Shown here in pieces: positions 14,383 through 26,432 of a DNA stretch of 64,000 bases (position 1 is the stretch's first letter; every line of letters begins with the position of its first letter). The position numbers and the translations under genes are program-made. This DNA comes from Acestrorhynchus altus. Taxonomy: Eukaryota > Chordata > Actinopteri > Characiformes > Acestrorhynchidae. Under the pieces are notes generated by a model. That model saw only the letters and a list, made by a program, of their open reading frames with translations. It did not search any database and was not told where the DNA came from. Where the stretch lies: positions 24,894,300 through 24,958,299 of the forward strand of contig CM067507.1 in the NCBI GenBank assembly GCA_034509495.1. Reading direction: 5' to 3'.

Positions 14383-17300
14383 AAAAATGACTGCATTTGC
14401 AAGATGTTAGAGATGACCAACGAATCTGTATGTGAAGGCACTGTGGTCTGTGTCACACACCACATGTACACAAGGCCGGTTGTCATTGTGTGGGGTGCAA
14501 TTAATAATCGTAATTCTGTACGATACCAGGTCACCTTTGGACTTTATTAGATTTCATACTTTGACAGCCCAAAGTTATGTTAATGACCAGTGGCCCTACC
14601 TTTTCTGAATGCACACACCAGTGTGCTATTGTAACAGGACAACCCTACCCTGCATACTGCTGCCGTCTGCTGCACAGATACTATGCCATGGTCAGTCACA
14701 TCCCTGATTGAAAATGAGTGCAATTCTACTCAATGCACTATCAACACTCCACCCCATACGACAAAATCGGCAGGAACTGAGTGAGAATATTCAAGCTGCA
14801 TGAAATGGATTAACATAGGACGTTAGGAACCTCTAAAACTCCATTCCAAGACGTCTGACATGTTGCGTAATACCGAACTATATACTAATAACACTACTTC
14901 TACATGTGTAGCTCAACAAATATTGCCCATATCAGTCTTTTATCATTTAGTGTTCCTGGTAACAGTTATCTACCTTACAAATAGCACTGCAATCTGACAC
15001 TTCCTTGGGTGCAACTATTTTCACTATTTTATGGGGCGTGTCAGTGTGTATATAATAAACATGTGTGCTAAGGTTAAGCTGATCAAGGTCAATGGAAAAT
15101 TAAGTAAAAAAATAAAACATTGTTCAAATCGACAATTTAAGGACAGCAAGGAAAACAAAAAAGTTCATTTTTCTTCTTTCAACAGCCAACATGTGAACAG
15201 AAATGCTGTAGGTGAAGGCACGTTTGAAATCCACAGTGCAGTCTACTAATTGAGTGTCTGAAAACATAGACCTAATTTCTTAAATGACAATGCTTCCTAC
15301 ATCAAACACCAACCAGTTAGTAGCACCATATAGCATTACAAGATTACATGTGACTCCAGACATCAAATAAGTCACTTCTCAGTATATGTCACTCGTGACA
15401 TGATTAATTGCTGTTATGCCATTTCTGAAAATAGCCAACGGATGCATTTTAAAGAAGTACAACTAAGCAGGAGATTCATGTGCATGTTCATGAGTTCTGG
15501 TCATGGGGAAGAATCCAGATTCTTAGAACTGTGCATAGACACAATGAAAAATGATGTGCCACAAACTAGCCTATGAGGAGATGTTAGACTGCAGGACCAT
15601 AAAGCAGATTTTAATCTTCAGCCTTTAGATGCCAGTGCTGTTCACTGTCTATAAAAGAACACCAAAGAGGGCAGAAACTCTAAAAACTGCCAAAAATTCA
15701 AGGCAGTGAAACAGTGAAAAGCTTTTGATGGGAAGGTTGAGCCATCACTGTTCCAAGAGCTCTGAGTTGTCTTAGAAAATGACATCATATAAAGCGCTAC
15801 ATAAGCAGCTATTAAAATATCTTTAGTCAGCAGAGTCAGGCATTCTTTCCTCCTCATGTAATAAGTCCAAATATAGCCTAACTCATATTAAATCAGTGCA
15901 AATACGTGCGATTGTGGGCATGAGTGCATGGGTGTGCGTTTGGATGCAAGGACAAAGGCCACATTATTTCAACAAACAAAGCCAAACTAAAGTCTATAAA
16001 ACAGTAGTTACGGCAGTTATGGTGTTGGACGTTTCCATGCTGCTTTTACACAGATGTGGCCTACGAGCTTAAGCAACATGAGTGACTCCCTACTTTTAAT
16101 GCCTCCTACTCTAATGAACAGCAGAGTTTTCACTCTGTCTAGCAGAAGAGACGGTGGTGACAGTTTTCCACAGATTTCCCTGAGGATATTCATTGGATGC
16201 TGAAATTAAAACAACTCTCTAACACTTTAGCTTCTTGAATTTGAGATCAATGCTCTTTTGCGAAACGCACTCTAGCAGGAAGGACAATTATCACTTCAGA
16301 ACCTTCACTAACAAGCCATTAATTAGAAGGCAGCTATCAGTGGGTGCTAGACTCCTGGAGAGATGTGTCATTTTCAGTGTCAGAGAGTGCAGTGCATGAT
16401 GGACAAGGTAGAAAGTTACTATACCACTGATAATTGGTCTTAGGTGGAAGACATCCTCTTGCACTGATCTAAGAACAGCGTTTGTTTTGCAAATGCTAAT
16501 CACCGTTCAAAGAGAAACCATAGGAATGATCTCTGGTCAGCAATGAAAAGATAGCTTCTATCAAAACTCCATAATTGGAGCTTTCAGCAGCAGGATGATT
16601 CACAAAGATGCATGTCATACACATGTGATTGGTCACTAACTGGTTGGTTACAGTTTTATCATAGTAATCTTTAAAGAGAGCTGAAATGCACTGCACACTT
16701 ATGTGATGCTATACCAAACATATACATTTATTAATTTATTAATTACCTAATAGACTGGTCTTGAAACTGGTCCAAACCAAGGCAAGAGCCCATTTTAAAC
16801 TTTTTTTTTTTTACATGCAAACCAGTATGACTTGAATACTGTGACATTTGTTTGCATATGGATTTTTAACAGATCTGTGTTATTTTTTTCCTTCCATTTA
16901 TAAATCTAATAATATGTATTTCTAAATACATGAGAGATGGCTCTTCCTCTCAGCAAATCGCAACCCTTTTTTGACTTGTGTTCCTATTTTTGTGACAAAG
17001 CTGTCATCATAACGCGTGGTACTAAGAAACTTGTAAAATGTTACAGCAGCTCTGTGTGAGAGTCAGTGAAGTGATCAAAATACATGTCTAAATTTATCTC
17101 CAATATTCCATCCAACATAAGCCGGGACCAGATTTGAAATAAGGTTAAGCTCAGGGCTACTAAGGCCTTAGTCAGACTATGAGTGTAAATCACGTCCGTA
17201 ATTGTTGCTCCAGGCTGTGACCTAGAAACTGTCCACAGTCCACAATCATTAAGGATGCATAACTTCTTTAAATGTGCTCAGAGGAATCAGAGAGTGGAAG

Positions 17301-18068
17301 CTTCCAGCATGAGGATACACATGTGTAAAGCAGCCACGTTCTATAAGCCTTAGAAGAAGTGGGGGAACAGTGTTGCTGAATTAGGAGTATAACAATATTG
17401 CATCATGCTGTGATTGATTTTGTTACTGTGATACACAATATACTTTTCTGAGCATACCAAAAAGTGTATTAAGTTTTGTTTAATTTGGATAGAATGCAGC
17501 AAATGTTAATGTAAATGTTAAATATAAATCACAGTACTAAGTATGCTACAGTATTTGATTAGAATTTTTTAAGAATTTCAGCCCCAGAGAGAGGGCTGAG
17601 TCACCTGCCTGGCCAACCTCACAAGTCTCAGAAACAGACAATGGCTCGGTGCCACCTAACGTATTTATTTACACATGTTAACACTTCCTTGAGGTACAAC
17701 GAGCCCTGACCAGATTGCCTCTTTTCCCAGTCTATAGTTTATAGAAACCATTGTCAGTGTCCTCCTAAGCGGCTGTTGGGCCACAATCAGGCCAACAAGA
17801 AACGGGTGAATCAATCTCTGCCACATAGTCTTAATCATTTTAATTTCCTTTAGCTTGGGTCAAGTTACTAAAATAGTTTGTTCAAACATTTCTCAACCAA
17901 TAAGCTTGCCTACCCAGAACTAACTGTTGTAAAATAGTGTATTTGTTCTGTATATTAAAATTTTATGATAATTACTGTGTATCAGGAAAATGTCTAAATA
18001 TCGTGATACAGTATTTTATCATATCTTCTATTCTGGATCCACTCTAAAAACTAGGTAATGTTCTAGAA

Positions 18069-18250
18069 CAGTGGTTCTCAATCCTGGTCCTGGAGTACCA
18101 CTGCCCTACTTGTTTTAGAGTTCTCCTGCCAGAACACACCCAGTTCATCTCAGCAAGGGCTCATCAGTTAGTTCATTAGTCGGATCAGGTGTGCCAGAAA
18201 TAGTGAGAACTCTAAAATTTGCAGGGCACTGGTACTCCAGGAGCAGGCTG
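18069..18250. mobile_element. hAT-like MITE, 182 bp
   Basis: Flanked by identical 8-bp TTCTAGAA direct repeats (18061-18068 and 18251-18258), the target duplication size of hAT elements. The ends begin CAGTGGTTCTC and, reversed, CAGCCTGCTCC. Inside, CCTGGAGTACCACTGCCCT on the left is mirrored by AGGGCACTGGTACTCCAGG on the right. No coding capacity. About 150 bp from the cpq exon 3 donor. Confidence 0.75.
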
Positions 18251-18401
18251 TTCTAGAATATAGGTCACAAGATCCTGTACTGCAGTTTGGCATTTCCTTG
18301 CTCAAACACATGCAAAAAAAACCTGTTTGTATCTGGCAAAGTCGAAATTTATGTACTTTACTGTACTGGGCTTCAACCCAGTTCTCAAAATGCATACTTA
18401 C

Positions 18402-18609
18402 CTGCTCTGGATGTTCACTGCCTGTAATCTCAGCCACTGTGTTGAATGAGTCAACATCTGGCAGGGTTTGTGCACCCATGGTAAGCCGCAAGACAATCTT
18501 TTTGCCTCTGTAGGCCATCCTGGCCATCATCTCAGCATCCTCTATTGTGATACAGGCTGTGGGAATCTGAGGCACGCCAGGCTGGTACCACTGCCAGCCA
18601 GTGTGGGGG
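18402..18609 (-). CDS. cpq: cpq coding exon 3
   Basis: 208 nt from GGTTACAG|CCCCCAC to GAGCAG|GTAAGT, residues 218-287, ending in phase 0 with SEHPEQ. It encodes SPHTGWQWYQPGVPQIP, TACITIEDAEMMARM and DSFNTVAEITGS. The donor is a perfect consensus. A hAT-like MITE (18069-18250) lies about 150 bp downstream in the intron. Confidence 0.95.
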
Positions 18610-19484
18610 CTGTAACCAGAACAGAGCTGTAATAAACTTAGTTGGAACAACACAATAGGTAATATTGTCATTAATATTGTCAAAGTATATCATTCTTTTT
18701 CTATAGGAAAGGGAAAGACCTATTAATGGAGAATGGAGTGACAGAGCGAATTAGTGAAGCTACTGCTCCAACTTTAGCAGCTTCTGAAGCTCCTGAAGCG
18801 CGGTACGCAACTGTCTCCCCGTAGCTTACAAAGGGCTGATTATACACCACAATCTTCCCCTTGGCCTCATCTGCCCTTCTCTTCAGATCTTCAAAAGACT
18901 CCACCACCAACACTTCTGCTTCAATACCTGTCAGATGGGGAAAGCTCAGTTCACTTCAGCTCAACTGCCCTCTTAATCACCTCTAAAACAATAGTGTATA
19001 CATAACACACAAACATGTCTGAATACACCAAGTACAAACCTCCTTTGGGAGTTCCAACACTGCTTCCCAAGCCAAGAATGGACATGGTGTGATTTCGTGG
19101 AAGAAGCATCACAGCACTCTCTTCTCCTCTCACCCAGTGAGGGATCTTCACTGGTTCTAGATGCACATTCTCCAGTCCATCCTGCTTCAGCGCACTGTAC
19201 ATGTACTTTATAGCCAGGTCCAGGTCTTTAGATCCACTCACTCTGTTGCCAACAGTATCGGTGAAGGTGGCAAGTCGTTCATAGGAGCGGTTCTGAGCTT
19301 TCCCAAACACTGCCAGCTCTATGATCTTCTGGGCAATGTCAGCATAAGTTGAAATCTCTTTGGCTGTTTCTTCTAGTGGCTTATGATGGGGACCGTGGGG
19401 CTTACCGTGACCTTGTGTTACACTGATTAGAATGAGCAGGGTCAGATACACAAGGCCACTGCTGAACTGACCTTTGCCCGACAT
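18402..19484 (-). CDS. cpq: carboxypeptidase Q gene, 5' part (3 coding exons, first 287 residues)
   Basis: CPQ (plasma glutamate carboxypeptidase) is a secreted or lysosomal M28-family dipeptidase. Three exons (445+208+208 nt) join in frame to 287 residues that align closely with human CPQ, including AVFGKAQNRSYERL, GLGSSVGTP, GKIVVYNQP, EAAKVGA, IPTACITIEDAEMM and DSFNTVAEITGS. They cover the signal peptide, propeptide-like region, start of the peptidase domain and the protease-associated insert. The zinc ligands and catalytic Glu lie in later exons. The next expected exon (human VSGHLDSWDVGQGAMDDGGG) was looked for down to position 1 and not found, so the gene runs out of the window. It is co-oriented with sdc2, whose 3' end lies about 4-5 kb upstream. 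Confidence 0.95.
18720..18927 (-). CDS. cpq: cpq coding exon 2
   Basis: 208 nt from ATCTGACAG|GTATTG to AATAG|GTCTTT, residues 149-217 plus two bases of Ser218. It encodes GIEAEVLVVESFEDLKRR, GKIVVYNQPFVSYGETVAYR and EAAKVGAVASLIRSVTPFSIN, which is the protease-associated (PA) region of the family. The donor GTCTTT is weaker than consensus, but the split Ser codon and the match to human (FSIYSPHTG) across the junction support it. Confidence 0.95.
19040..19484 (-). CDS. cpq: cpq coding exon 1
   Basis: 445 nt from ATG at 19484 to donor AAAGGAG|GTTTGT (GT at 19039-19038), encoding residues 1-148 plus one base. Residues about 10-24 (LVYLTLLILISVTQG) form a signal peptide, followed by a His/Pro/Lys-rich linker. 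N-glycosylation sequons occur at N65 (NRS, conserved in human) and N131 (NHT). The ATG follows CAG directly after a pyrimidine-rich run (TTATTTCTCTTTTATCTTCAG read on the minus strand, about 20 nt), so the upstream side is an intron and the 5' UTR begins in another exon. Confidence 0.95.
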
Positions 19485-19811
19485 CTGAAGATAAAAGAGA
19501 AATAATTAGTTATTTGGCTCAAACATGAGAGTTTAATGACAGATTAGGAAATGAAAGAGGGACAAAGATATTTGTCTTAAACATGAGTGTGAGGAGAAAG
19601 TAAAGTCAGATGAGAGGAGTTTACTGAGTAATGCTGGGTTCCTTCTGTGATACATTAACCTCCTAAGACCCGAACTCTTGCAGGGAAAGCATTTTTTATT
19701 TCTCTTTGCTATTTGGGCTAATTGGCACCTGACTAGTGTAAAAACAAAGAATTAGCTTTTTATATGATGTAGTTTCTGAGAATGATGTCCACATATGAGG
19801 ACTTTAGTTTT

Positions 19812-19818
<7 letters not shown>

Positions 19819-19876
<58 letters not shown>
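19819..19876. repeat. (AT)n microsatellite
   Basis: About 29 AT units in the presumed cpq 5' UTR intron. Confidence 0.95.
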
Positions 19877-19878
<2 letters not shown>

Positions 19879-20399
19879 TAGAACACAGTGACATAGCAAT
19901 TAGTGATGATGTGCAAAACATTTTTGTGGCTGAACAGCATTTTTTTCCCCTTTGGACTAACACATCTGGGTCATCCTGTCCTGAAGTCAGAGCTGTCATT
20001 GGCATGCTGAGCCAAGAAGGTCCATTCGAAATTCAAGGAACTGCATGATGTTCTTCTGTGGCGTACCACGTAAGAGTCAGGTCTTTGTGAGGACGCCACA
20101 CATGAGGTCCTAGGAGGTTAAGGCTTGTAATGTTATTTTCAGCTGGAAGTGCACAGACATAACTCCATTTAAGGTGGAACTGAAAACTCTGCATGTAAAC
20201 ACACACCTGAACTGGTGTAACCCACTCATTTCACACACTGATTCATCGCTACTTCTACACACACCGCCTGTTAGAACAGCCTGAAGCGGAACTACAACTG
20301 AGAATCAGCTTTAAACACTGCTTCACCAAACCCTTAACCAGGACAAACACGCGTGGAGAACAAGAAAACCAGCCTTATCAGTCAGTATTTCTGTTCAAA

Positions 20400-20590
20400 T
20401 CTGCTGGATTCACGTTTAGAATGGACATTTCCTCACTCTCTGCAAACACAGGCGGAACGACACACAGACCTCCCCAGCGCCGGGCCGATGATCATGTGAC
20501 CACTGTCCCCGCCCACCTCCTGCACACGTGGCTGCAGCACCGAGAGGAGCAGAGCGTCCTGTCCAAGCAACTCAAACAGCGTTCAGCCTG
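20400..20590 (-). promoter_or_regulatory. cpq: candidate cpq promoter and non-coding first exon
   Basis: The most GC- and CpG-rich patch between the genes, about 0.9-1.1 kb upstream of the cpq start codon. It holds a GC box (CCCCGCCC on +, 20507-20514), a CACGTG E-box (20525-20530) and a near E-box CATGTG (20494-20499). A possible but weak donor (GA|GTGAGG on the minus strand) lies at 20436-20431. Since the ATG exon starts at a splice acceptor, a non-coding exon must lie upstream, and this is the best site I see. E-box plus GC box would suit a lysosomal gene, but that link is inference. Confidence 0.45.
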
Positions 20591-20680
20591 TCGTCCTTTT
20601 TCGGACCTGAAACATCCACAATTGCTTTTCCATTGCTTTTTCCCCAGTGATTTTCTGAGTGCTGCTACTCTTTTTCTACC

Positions 20681-20682
<2 letters not shown>

Positions 20683-20735
<53 letters not shown>
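20683..20735. repeat. (TA)n microsatellite
   Basis: About 26 TA units, just upstream of the candidate cpq promoter patch. Confidence 0.95.
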
Positions 20736-20737
<2 letters not shown>

Positions 20738-21924
20738 TTCTGGTTAATTCATAATGAAATGCAGATACAATATAAAGAACTGTAAAATTCACATTATGGA
20801 GAAAAAATGTATGTATGTGGTATTTGTGGTTGGACATCAACATTATATTCAGATAAACAGATAAAAGTAAAAAACATCAGAACAGTCATCAAGAGTACAC
20901 TGATTACCTAAAGGTTTTATTAGATTAGGATCCTTCTTCATACCTGGAAGAGATAAACCCAGACAAAGGCCTTCCTCTGTTAGCCCTTCTCTTCTTTATA
21001 TCAATCCTTCTTCTTTTCTGCTTCTGATCAGGGTGTGGGTTTGGAGTCTACCTGGAATAGTGGTTGCAAGGCAGAAATACCCTCTGGACCTTCACTGAGC
21101 ACCACACTCACAATTAAGGGAAATGAACCTGTCCAGTTCACCTATTCTGCTTTACTGAATTCACATATGGAAACGTGAAAACATGCCAAACTTGTCCAAC
21201 TTGATCATTTTGGTTTAACATCAAAGGGTCAAACCGAGAAAAAGAATTGGAGTGGTAAATAGGGGATTAGTTAGGTGTAAGTTGTAGAGACATACCAATA
21301 CAGTCACTATGTCACTTTGTTCTGGTAAATGGCTGCTCATCTCATGAACAGCAGCACTAAATATAGATTATGAAATGTCTGTTTATATTTTTGTGAGTCA
21401 TGTCCTGGAGATTAGAATGTGAAGAGTCTTAAGAGCAGAATCACAGCAATTATATGGATGCATGTGAACATAAAAGGCCTTGTCTGTTGTCTGCGATCTG
21501 ACCTTAAAATCAGCTGTGTCTAAACAAATACTTAAGAGTCTTGTAAAATGTTAGTAGAGCAAAGTATATTTTAATGGACCTGGATGAGCACTTTAAGAAT
21601 TACGAACACTGTAATACCTCTGTCTTTTCTATATAGAGGAGACCCATTTCCCAACACAGATGTTCAGACAAGTATCCAAAAAATAATCATTCCAAGTATC
21701 CTCTGGATGAACTTCACGGAGGGTCCAGAACAGTTCATATACAATGCAAAATGTTCAAAGCCCTTTATTGAACCAAAATGTCAGACTGAAGACATAATTG
21801 TCTTTCAAATAACCTCAGTATGAATTAGCGTTGTCAGAGGCCATACTGTCCCTGTGGCTGTGTCTTCAATCTGCACATAAAATGACTTCTCAAACAGAAA
21901 ATAGCTTTTAATATGCAGTAATTT

Positions 21925-22130
21925 ACATATCGGAGGGTGGGTGGGCATAAGGACATTCATTCAAACACACCAGGGCAATTTGGAGTTACCAATTCACCTG
22001 GTCTCCATTTTTTGGAATGTGGGAAGAAACCGGAATCACACACACAAAAACTCCACTCGTACAGGGCCTTGAACTGAGGATCCCAGCACTGGGAGCCAAA
22101 CATGCTAACCACCAAGCCACTGTTAAGCTT
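21925..22130. repeat. teleost interspersed repeat (SINE-like)
   Basis: Contains the words GGGCAATTTGGAGTTACCAA, GGAATGTGGGAAGAAACC and ACTGAGGATCCCAGCACTG, ending CTAACCACCAAGCCAC. These resemble a very common fish repeat with a tRNA-like GCTAACCACTGAGCCAC end. The class is not certain. Confidence 0.55.
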
Positions 22131-22514
22131 TACAGTTCACAAAAAAGGCCTCTACAATATAGACAAAATCTCTCCAATTTGACAGGGCTTAATTTAAATA
22201 ATCAGTAAAAACAGAAGAACGAGAAGATCTCTGAGGAGATTAGGTATAAAATAATCCATTTGTCCATTTTGGACTGAAAAAACAGGAGCATCCAAAACTG
22301 AAATTTTAAAAATTAACCGTGCAACCATTGACCAAACTGTCCCCATCAGATAAACAGAACTTAAAACTTTCATCTTTGAGAGAGAAAAGAAAAACAAGCT
22401 CCATTCTTGCTTTGGATCTTTGAAACATCCACCGGTATTTCAGTCTATTTTTCCACTGTGAGAAGATGACAAAACTGTGGCAGAATTGGACAGACTGTAA
22501 CATTACAAAATGTG

Positions 22515-22516
<2 letters not shown>

Positions 22517-22586
<70 letters not shown>
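22517..22586. repeat. (ATT)n microsatellite
   Basis: About 23 trinucleotide units without interruption. Confidence 0.95.
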
Positions 22587-22968
22587 GTGTTGTTATAATT
22601 GATAACTTGTAAATAAATAATAAATGGATTATCTCTAATATATGAAAATGTGCATTGTAGTACATCTCCAGATGTAAGCTTAAAAACAGATTTGTTCAAT
22701 TACAGTGCATCCGGAAAGTATTCACTGTGCTTTGCTTTTTGCACATTTTCTTATGTTACAGCCTTATTCCAAAATGTACTCAATTCATTTGTTCCATCAA
22801 AACTCTACACCCAGTGCCTCACAATGACAATGTGAGAAGTTTGTTTGAAATCTTTGCAAATGTATTACAAATAAAAACACAATTATAACATGTATGTGAA
22901 CTCTGATCACCACTGCTCATCATTCAGATGTTTCTACAGCTTGATTGGAGTACACTTGTAGTATGTAT

Positions 22969-22976
<8 letters not shown>

Positions 22977-23046
<70 letters not shown>
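22977..23046. repeat. (TA)n microsatellite inside Tc1 element
   Basis: About 35 TA units between the left TIR and the transposase relic. Confidence 0.95.
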
Positions 23047-23050
<4 letters not shown>

Positions 23051-23129
23051 CCCATAGTAGACAGTGCATGTCAGAGCACAAACCAAGCCATGAAGTCTAA
23101 GGAATTGTCTGTAGACCTGAGAGACAGGT

Positions 23130-23780
23130 TTGTATAGAGACATAGATCTGGGGAAGGATACAGAAAATAATTGTGTCCCAATGAGCACAGTGACCTCCTC
23201 CATCATCCATAAATGGAAGAAGTTTGGAACCACCAGGACTTTTCATAGAACTGGCTACCCAGCCAAACTGAGTGATCATGGTAGAAGGGTCATAGTCAGG
23301 GAAGTGACCAAGAAACCAATGGTCACTCTGACAGAGCTCCTACATTGCTCTGTGGAGAAAAGCACAACCATTTCTGCAGCACTCCACCAATTAAGCATGT
23401 ATGGTAGACTGACCAAGCAGAAGCCACTCCTCAGTTAAAGGCAGATGACAGCTTATCTGGAGTTTTCCAAAAGATACCTAAAGGACTCTCAGACCATGAG
23501 CAACAAAAAGACTTTTTGGACTGAATGCCGAGCGTCATGTCTGGAGGAAACAGGCACTACTGTGAAACATCATGCTGCAGGGATGTTTTTGTGCAGCAGA
23601 AACTGGAGCGAGGAAAAGATGACTCCAGTGGTGTACAGAGACTTTCTTGATGATAACCTGCTCCAGAGCACTCTGGACTACAATTTGGAACGAAGGTTTG
23701 TTTTCCAACAGGACAACAGGCCTAAGCACACAGCCAAGATAACAAAGGAGTGGCTTTGGAACATCTTTGGAGATTTCTAA
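23130..23780 (+). pseudogene. Tc1-like transposase pseudogene
   Basis: Two frame-linked pieces (23130-23438 and 23445-23780). The first holds a helix-turn-helix region with STVTSSIIHKWKKFGT and a GYPAKLSD remnant of the GRPxKL hook. The second starts after an in-frame stop (LLS then TAA) and ends with FVFQQDNRPKHTAKITKEW, the block holding the second catalytic Asp of the DDE triad. The stretch around the first catalytic Asp is degenerate and partly missing. Clearly dead. Confidence 0.85.
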
Positions 23781-24585
23781 AAATGGCTGTGCACCATTGC
23801 TCTGCATCCAGTTGATGGAGCTTGAGAGGTTCTGCAAAGAAGAATGAGAGAAACTTTCCCAAAACAGGTGTGCCAAGCTTGAAGCATCATATTCAAAAAG
23901 ATTTGAGGCTTCAACAAAGTATTGTGCAAGTGCATGTGAATACTTATGTATGTTATATTTGTATGTTATATCTCTCTCTCTCTTTCTTTTTTGTTTTTAA
24001 TTTGCAAAGAGTTTAAACAATTATTCTCACTTTGAGAGGGTATTGTGTGTAGAGCGAAAACATGAATTGAATCAATTATGGAATAAGCCTGTAACAAAAC
24101 AAAATGTGCAAAAAGTGAAGTGCTGTGAATACTTTCCAGATGCACTGTAAATTTTCCAGAGCATAGCTGAACTAAAGACCCTGACAGAAACCTCACTTGT
24201 TGGCTCCTGTAATTTGGTTCACAGTGTAGGCAATGTCAAGCATGAATCAGGAGGGATTAGGTCTAGGTCAGGACCTTCTATCTCCAAGCTGCATTAGGAG
24301 CAGCTGATGAAAGACTAGTCTATTCAGAACTCAAGCCTACAGTCTCCTACTCATGCTTGCCAGCAAGCTAGGCATGAGAGTATGTCTGGCAGCTGGATTG
24401 TTGTCTTGTTTTGAGTTTGTCAAAGCCATTAAGGCCCTGCAAATTGTGATGGAGACAAATCCCAAAGCAATCTCCTTTAGAAGTGTTACTTTTTCTTTGT
24501 ACCATTTGTTTAATAGCTTGGAGAGACACTTGAGAGACGTTTGGCTTCTGTGTTGTGATTGAACTCAACTCTCAAGACATTCTTC

Positions 24586-24586
<1 letters not shown>

Positions 24587-24643
<57 letters not shown>
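24587..24643. repeat. (CA)n microsatellite
   Basis: About 28 CA units, just beyond the presumed end of the sdc2 transcript. Confidence 0.95.
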
Positions 24644-24647
<4 letters not shown>

Positions 24648-24765
24648 CCAGACAATATTACAAATCTGAGGATTCAAATTTTAGTCGATAGTCGATATTC
24701 ACTGAAAGAGCGGAAGGTACAATGATATACAGGTCATGAGTGACATAATATTCCATGAGAAAATG

Positions 24766-24771
24766 TTTATT
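24766..24771 (-). terminator. sdc2: candidate sdc2 polyadenylation signal (AATAAA)
   Basis: The + strand tttatt gives AATAAA on the minus strand, about 2.3 kb past the sdc2 stop. No cleavage-site evidence is available. A (CA)n tract begins about 120 bp further on. Confidence 0.35.
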
Positions 24772-26390
24772 CAGTAGTGTTTCTGATTACAACACTGCTT
24801 TCATAACTCCATAATGTCACCATTATCTCCCATGCTTAAGAAGTTCAACACTCCACATCAATTTGCTGTACAAATGTCCTCATATGCCCAAAATGGGAAT
24901 CTGTTTCAAAACAGTAGGCACTTCAAAGGTGTTTAAACATCTGTGAATATACATTTTCATAGTTTTTACTAACATATTACATTTAATATGTTGTATATAA
25001 ATAATTATATTCTATAAATTATTGTATATTAACATATACATATGTCATTGACTCGAAACGGTCAGATCTGTAAAGAAAATTAAGCAGAAAGGAACATTAA
25101 AAGGAATGAGATTGTAGTTGTGTAATCAAGACATGTCATTTTTATCACAACACTGTTTAGGTCTTTGGAAAAGAATGACAGTTAATCAGCATTATAACAG
25201 AAATCAAAGATTCAACCATTACAAAAAGTGGCCCTATTAAGGGAATGTCAACAATGAACACAGCAAAGGACCACTACAGGTGCATTAATCGAGACAACAA
25301 ATGAAGCGCACTTATGCTGGGAATCTCCCTATACATCTTCTAGATTCATAATTTAGACCAATCATATTTCAATTTTTGTCAGCTATGAACTTCTCCTTGA
25401 TTCCACTGGGAATATTCAGAGGCTGATCTATTAATGATTCCAGTTTAAAGGAAAGGAGTCCCATCAACAATCTAGGTGAAGTTTCTGGGTGAAATTTCAA
25501 CATGAGTACTCTTAGCTAACATGGAACCATAGCAGGACTGAACAAACATGAAAGCTTGAACATGAATGTAGTTTCAGCCTCAGATGCTCCGCCCACAGAG
25601 TCACGCAGCAATAGCCAAAAGTCTGGCAACAGTAGCTTCAGAGTGAAGTAATATTTAACTAACTTAAAGCATGTAAACATGGTCAGGACCAAATTCCTCA
25701 ACATGAACTGGAAAAGTTTGTGGGTCTAATGGTTTAGAATTCCCAGCCTCCGAAACACTTTTAGCTTTCATGGCCTTATGGAAACATGGATAAGAGGACA
25801 TTACACAACATGTATATTGTCACTGTCACAAATAATATATTTGTATATGCATTTTTAACTTTTTGTTCATTTTAATCTGTCAGTGTAGTAATCTACCAAA
25901 TGACTTGGACTTCCATAGAAAGATCCTGTAAAGTTGCAAATAAGTTTTTGCATGACAGCGATAACATACCTTTTTTCAAGATCTCAGCTTTTGTGAGTAT
26001 AGAATGGTACTGGTAGAATTTCAGTACAGAAAGTCATTGTAAAGTTTGGCGTAGAATAGTGATGTCACTGTTTATAAAGTCTGCAAGTACAAACAGAAGA
26101 CTAAGACTGTTTATAGATGACAGTTTGATGGCACTTTACAGTATAATGGTTTAGATGGGGAAAATATTTTATAAAAATTGAGTTTAAAAATGACCAAAGA
26201 GAAATATAAAAAAAAAGGAATTAAGAGACAGGGACATTAGATTCATGACTCAAAGAAAAGTGTCAATTAGCACTGCTTACTCTATGAGTTCACATTACCT
26301 TGCATAGCAACTAAAGAATGAAATACCATAGAAGATAAGGAGGGCAAGAGTGAGTGAGAGTGAGAGACAGTGAAAGAGAGGGGGGGGGGC

Positions 26391-26392
<2 letters not shown>

Positions 26393-26428
<36 letters not shown>
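26393..26428. repeat. (GA)n microsatellite
   Basis: About 18 GA units after a G-rich run (26381-26389), within the presumed sdc2 3' UTR, where it would read (UC)n. Confidence 0.9.

Positions 26429-26432
<4 letters not shown>

Larger units (their letters stand above)
1..18401 (-). other. cpq: cpq intron (partial), repeat-rich
   Basis: All sequence below the third cpq coding exon is taken as one incomplete intron, because no further cpq exon was recognised. Besides the repeats listed separately, 1-830, 1594-3300, 3772-5600, 7770-8970 and 9450-18060 show no gene. They are AT-rich, mostly unique-looking sequence with short homopolymers. The small open frames in these stretches have no recognisable protein and no splice context. 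Confidence 0.7.
20740..22700. other. intergenic region between cpq and sdc2, no gene seen
   Basis: AT-rich unique-looking sequence with one interspersed repeat (21925-22130) and an (ATT)n tract. No exon-like open frame with splice sites was recognised. Confidence 0.6.
22703..24147 (+). mobile_element. Tc1-like transposon with both TIRs, inactive
   Basis: Bounded by TA on both sides. The left end CAGTGCATCCGGAAAGTATT mirrors the right end AATACTTTCCAGATGCACTG, and the subterminal GTTACAGCCTTATTCCAAAA mirrors GGAATAAGCCTGTAAC. About 1.45 kb, close to the usual 1.6 kb for a Tc1 element. A (TA)n tract (22977-23046) has grown inside the 5' part. The transposase frame (about 23130-23780) is broken. 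Confidence 0.9.

Noticed and set aside
1..18401. Remaining cpq exons (catalytic core)
   Set aside because: Searched by eye for the reverse complement of the SWDVGQGAMDDGGG and WTAEEQGGVGAF regions; nothing matching was found, so they are taken to lie outside the window. A tblastn would settle it.
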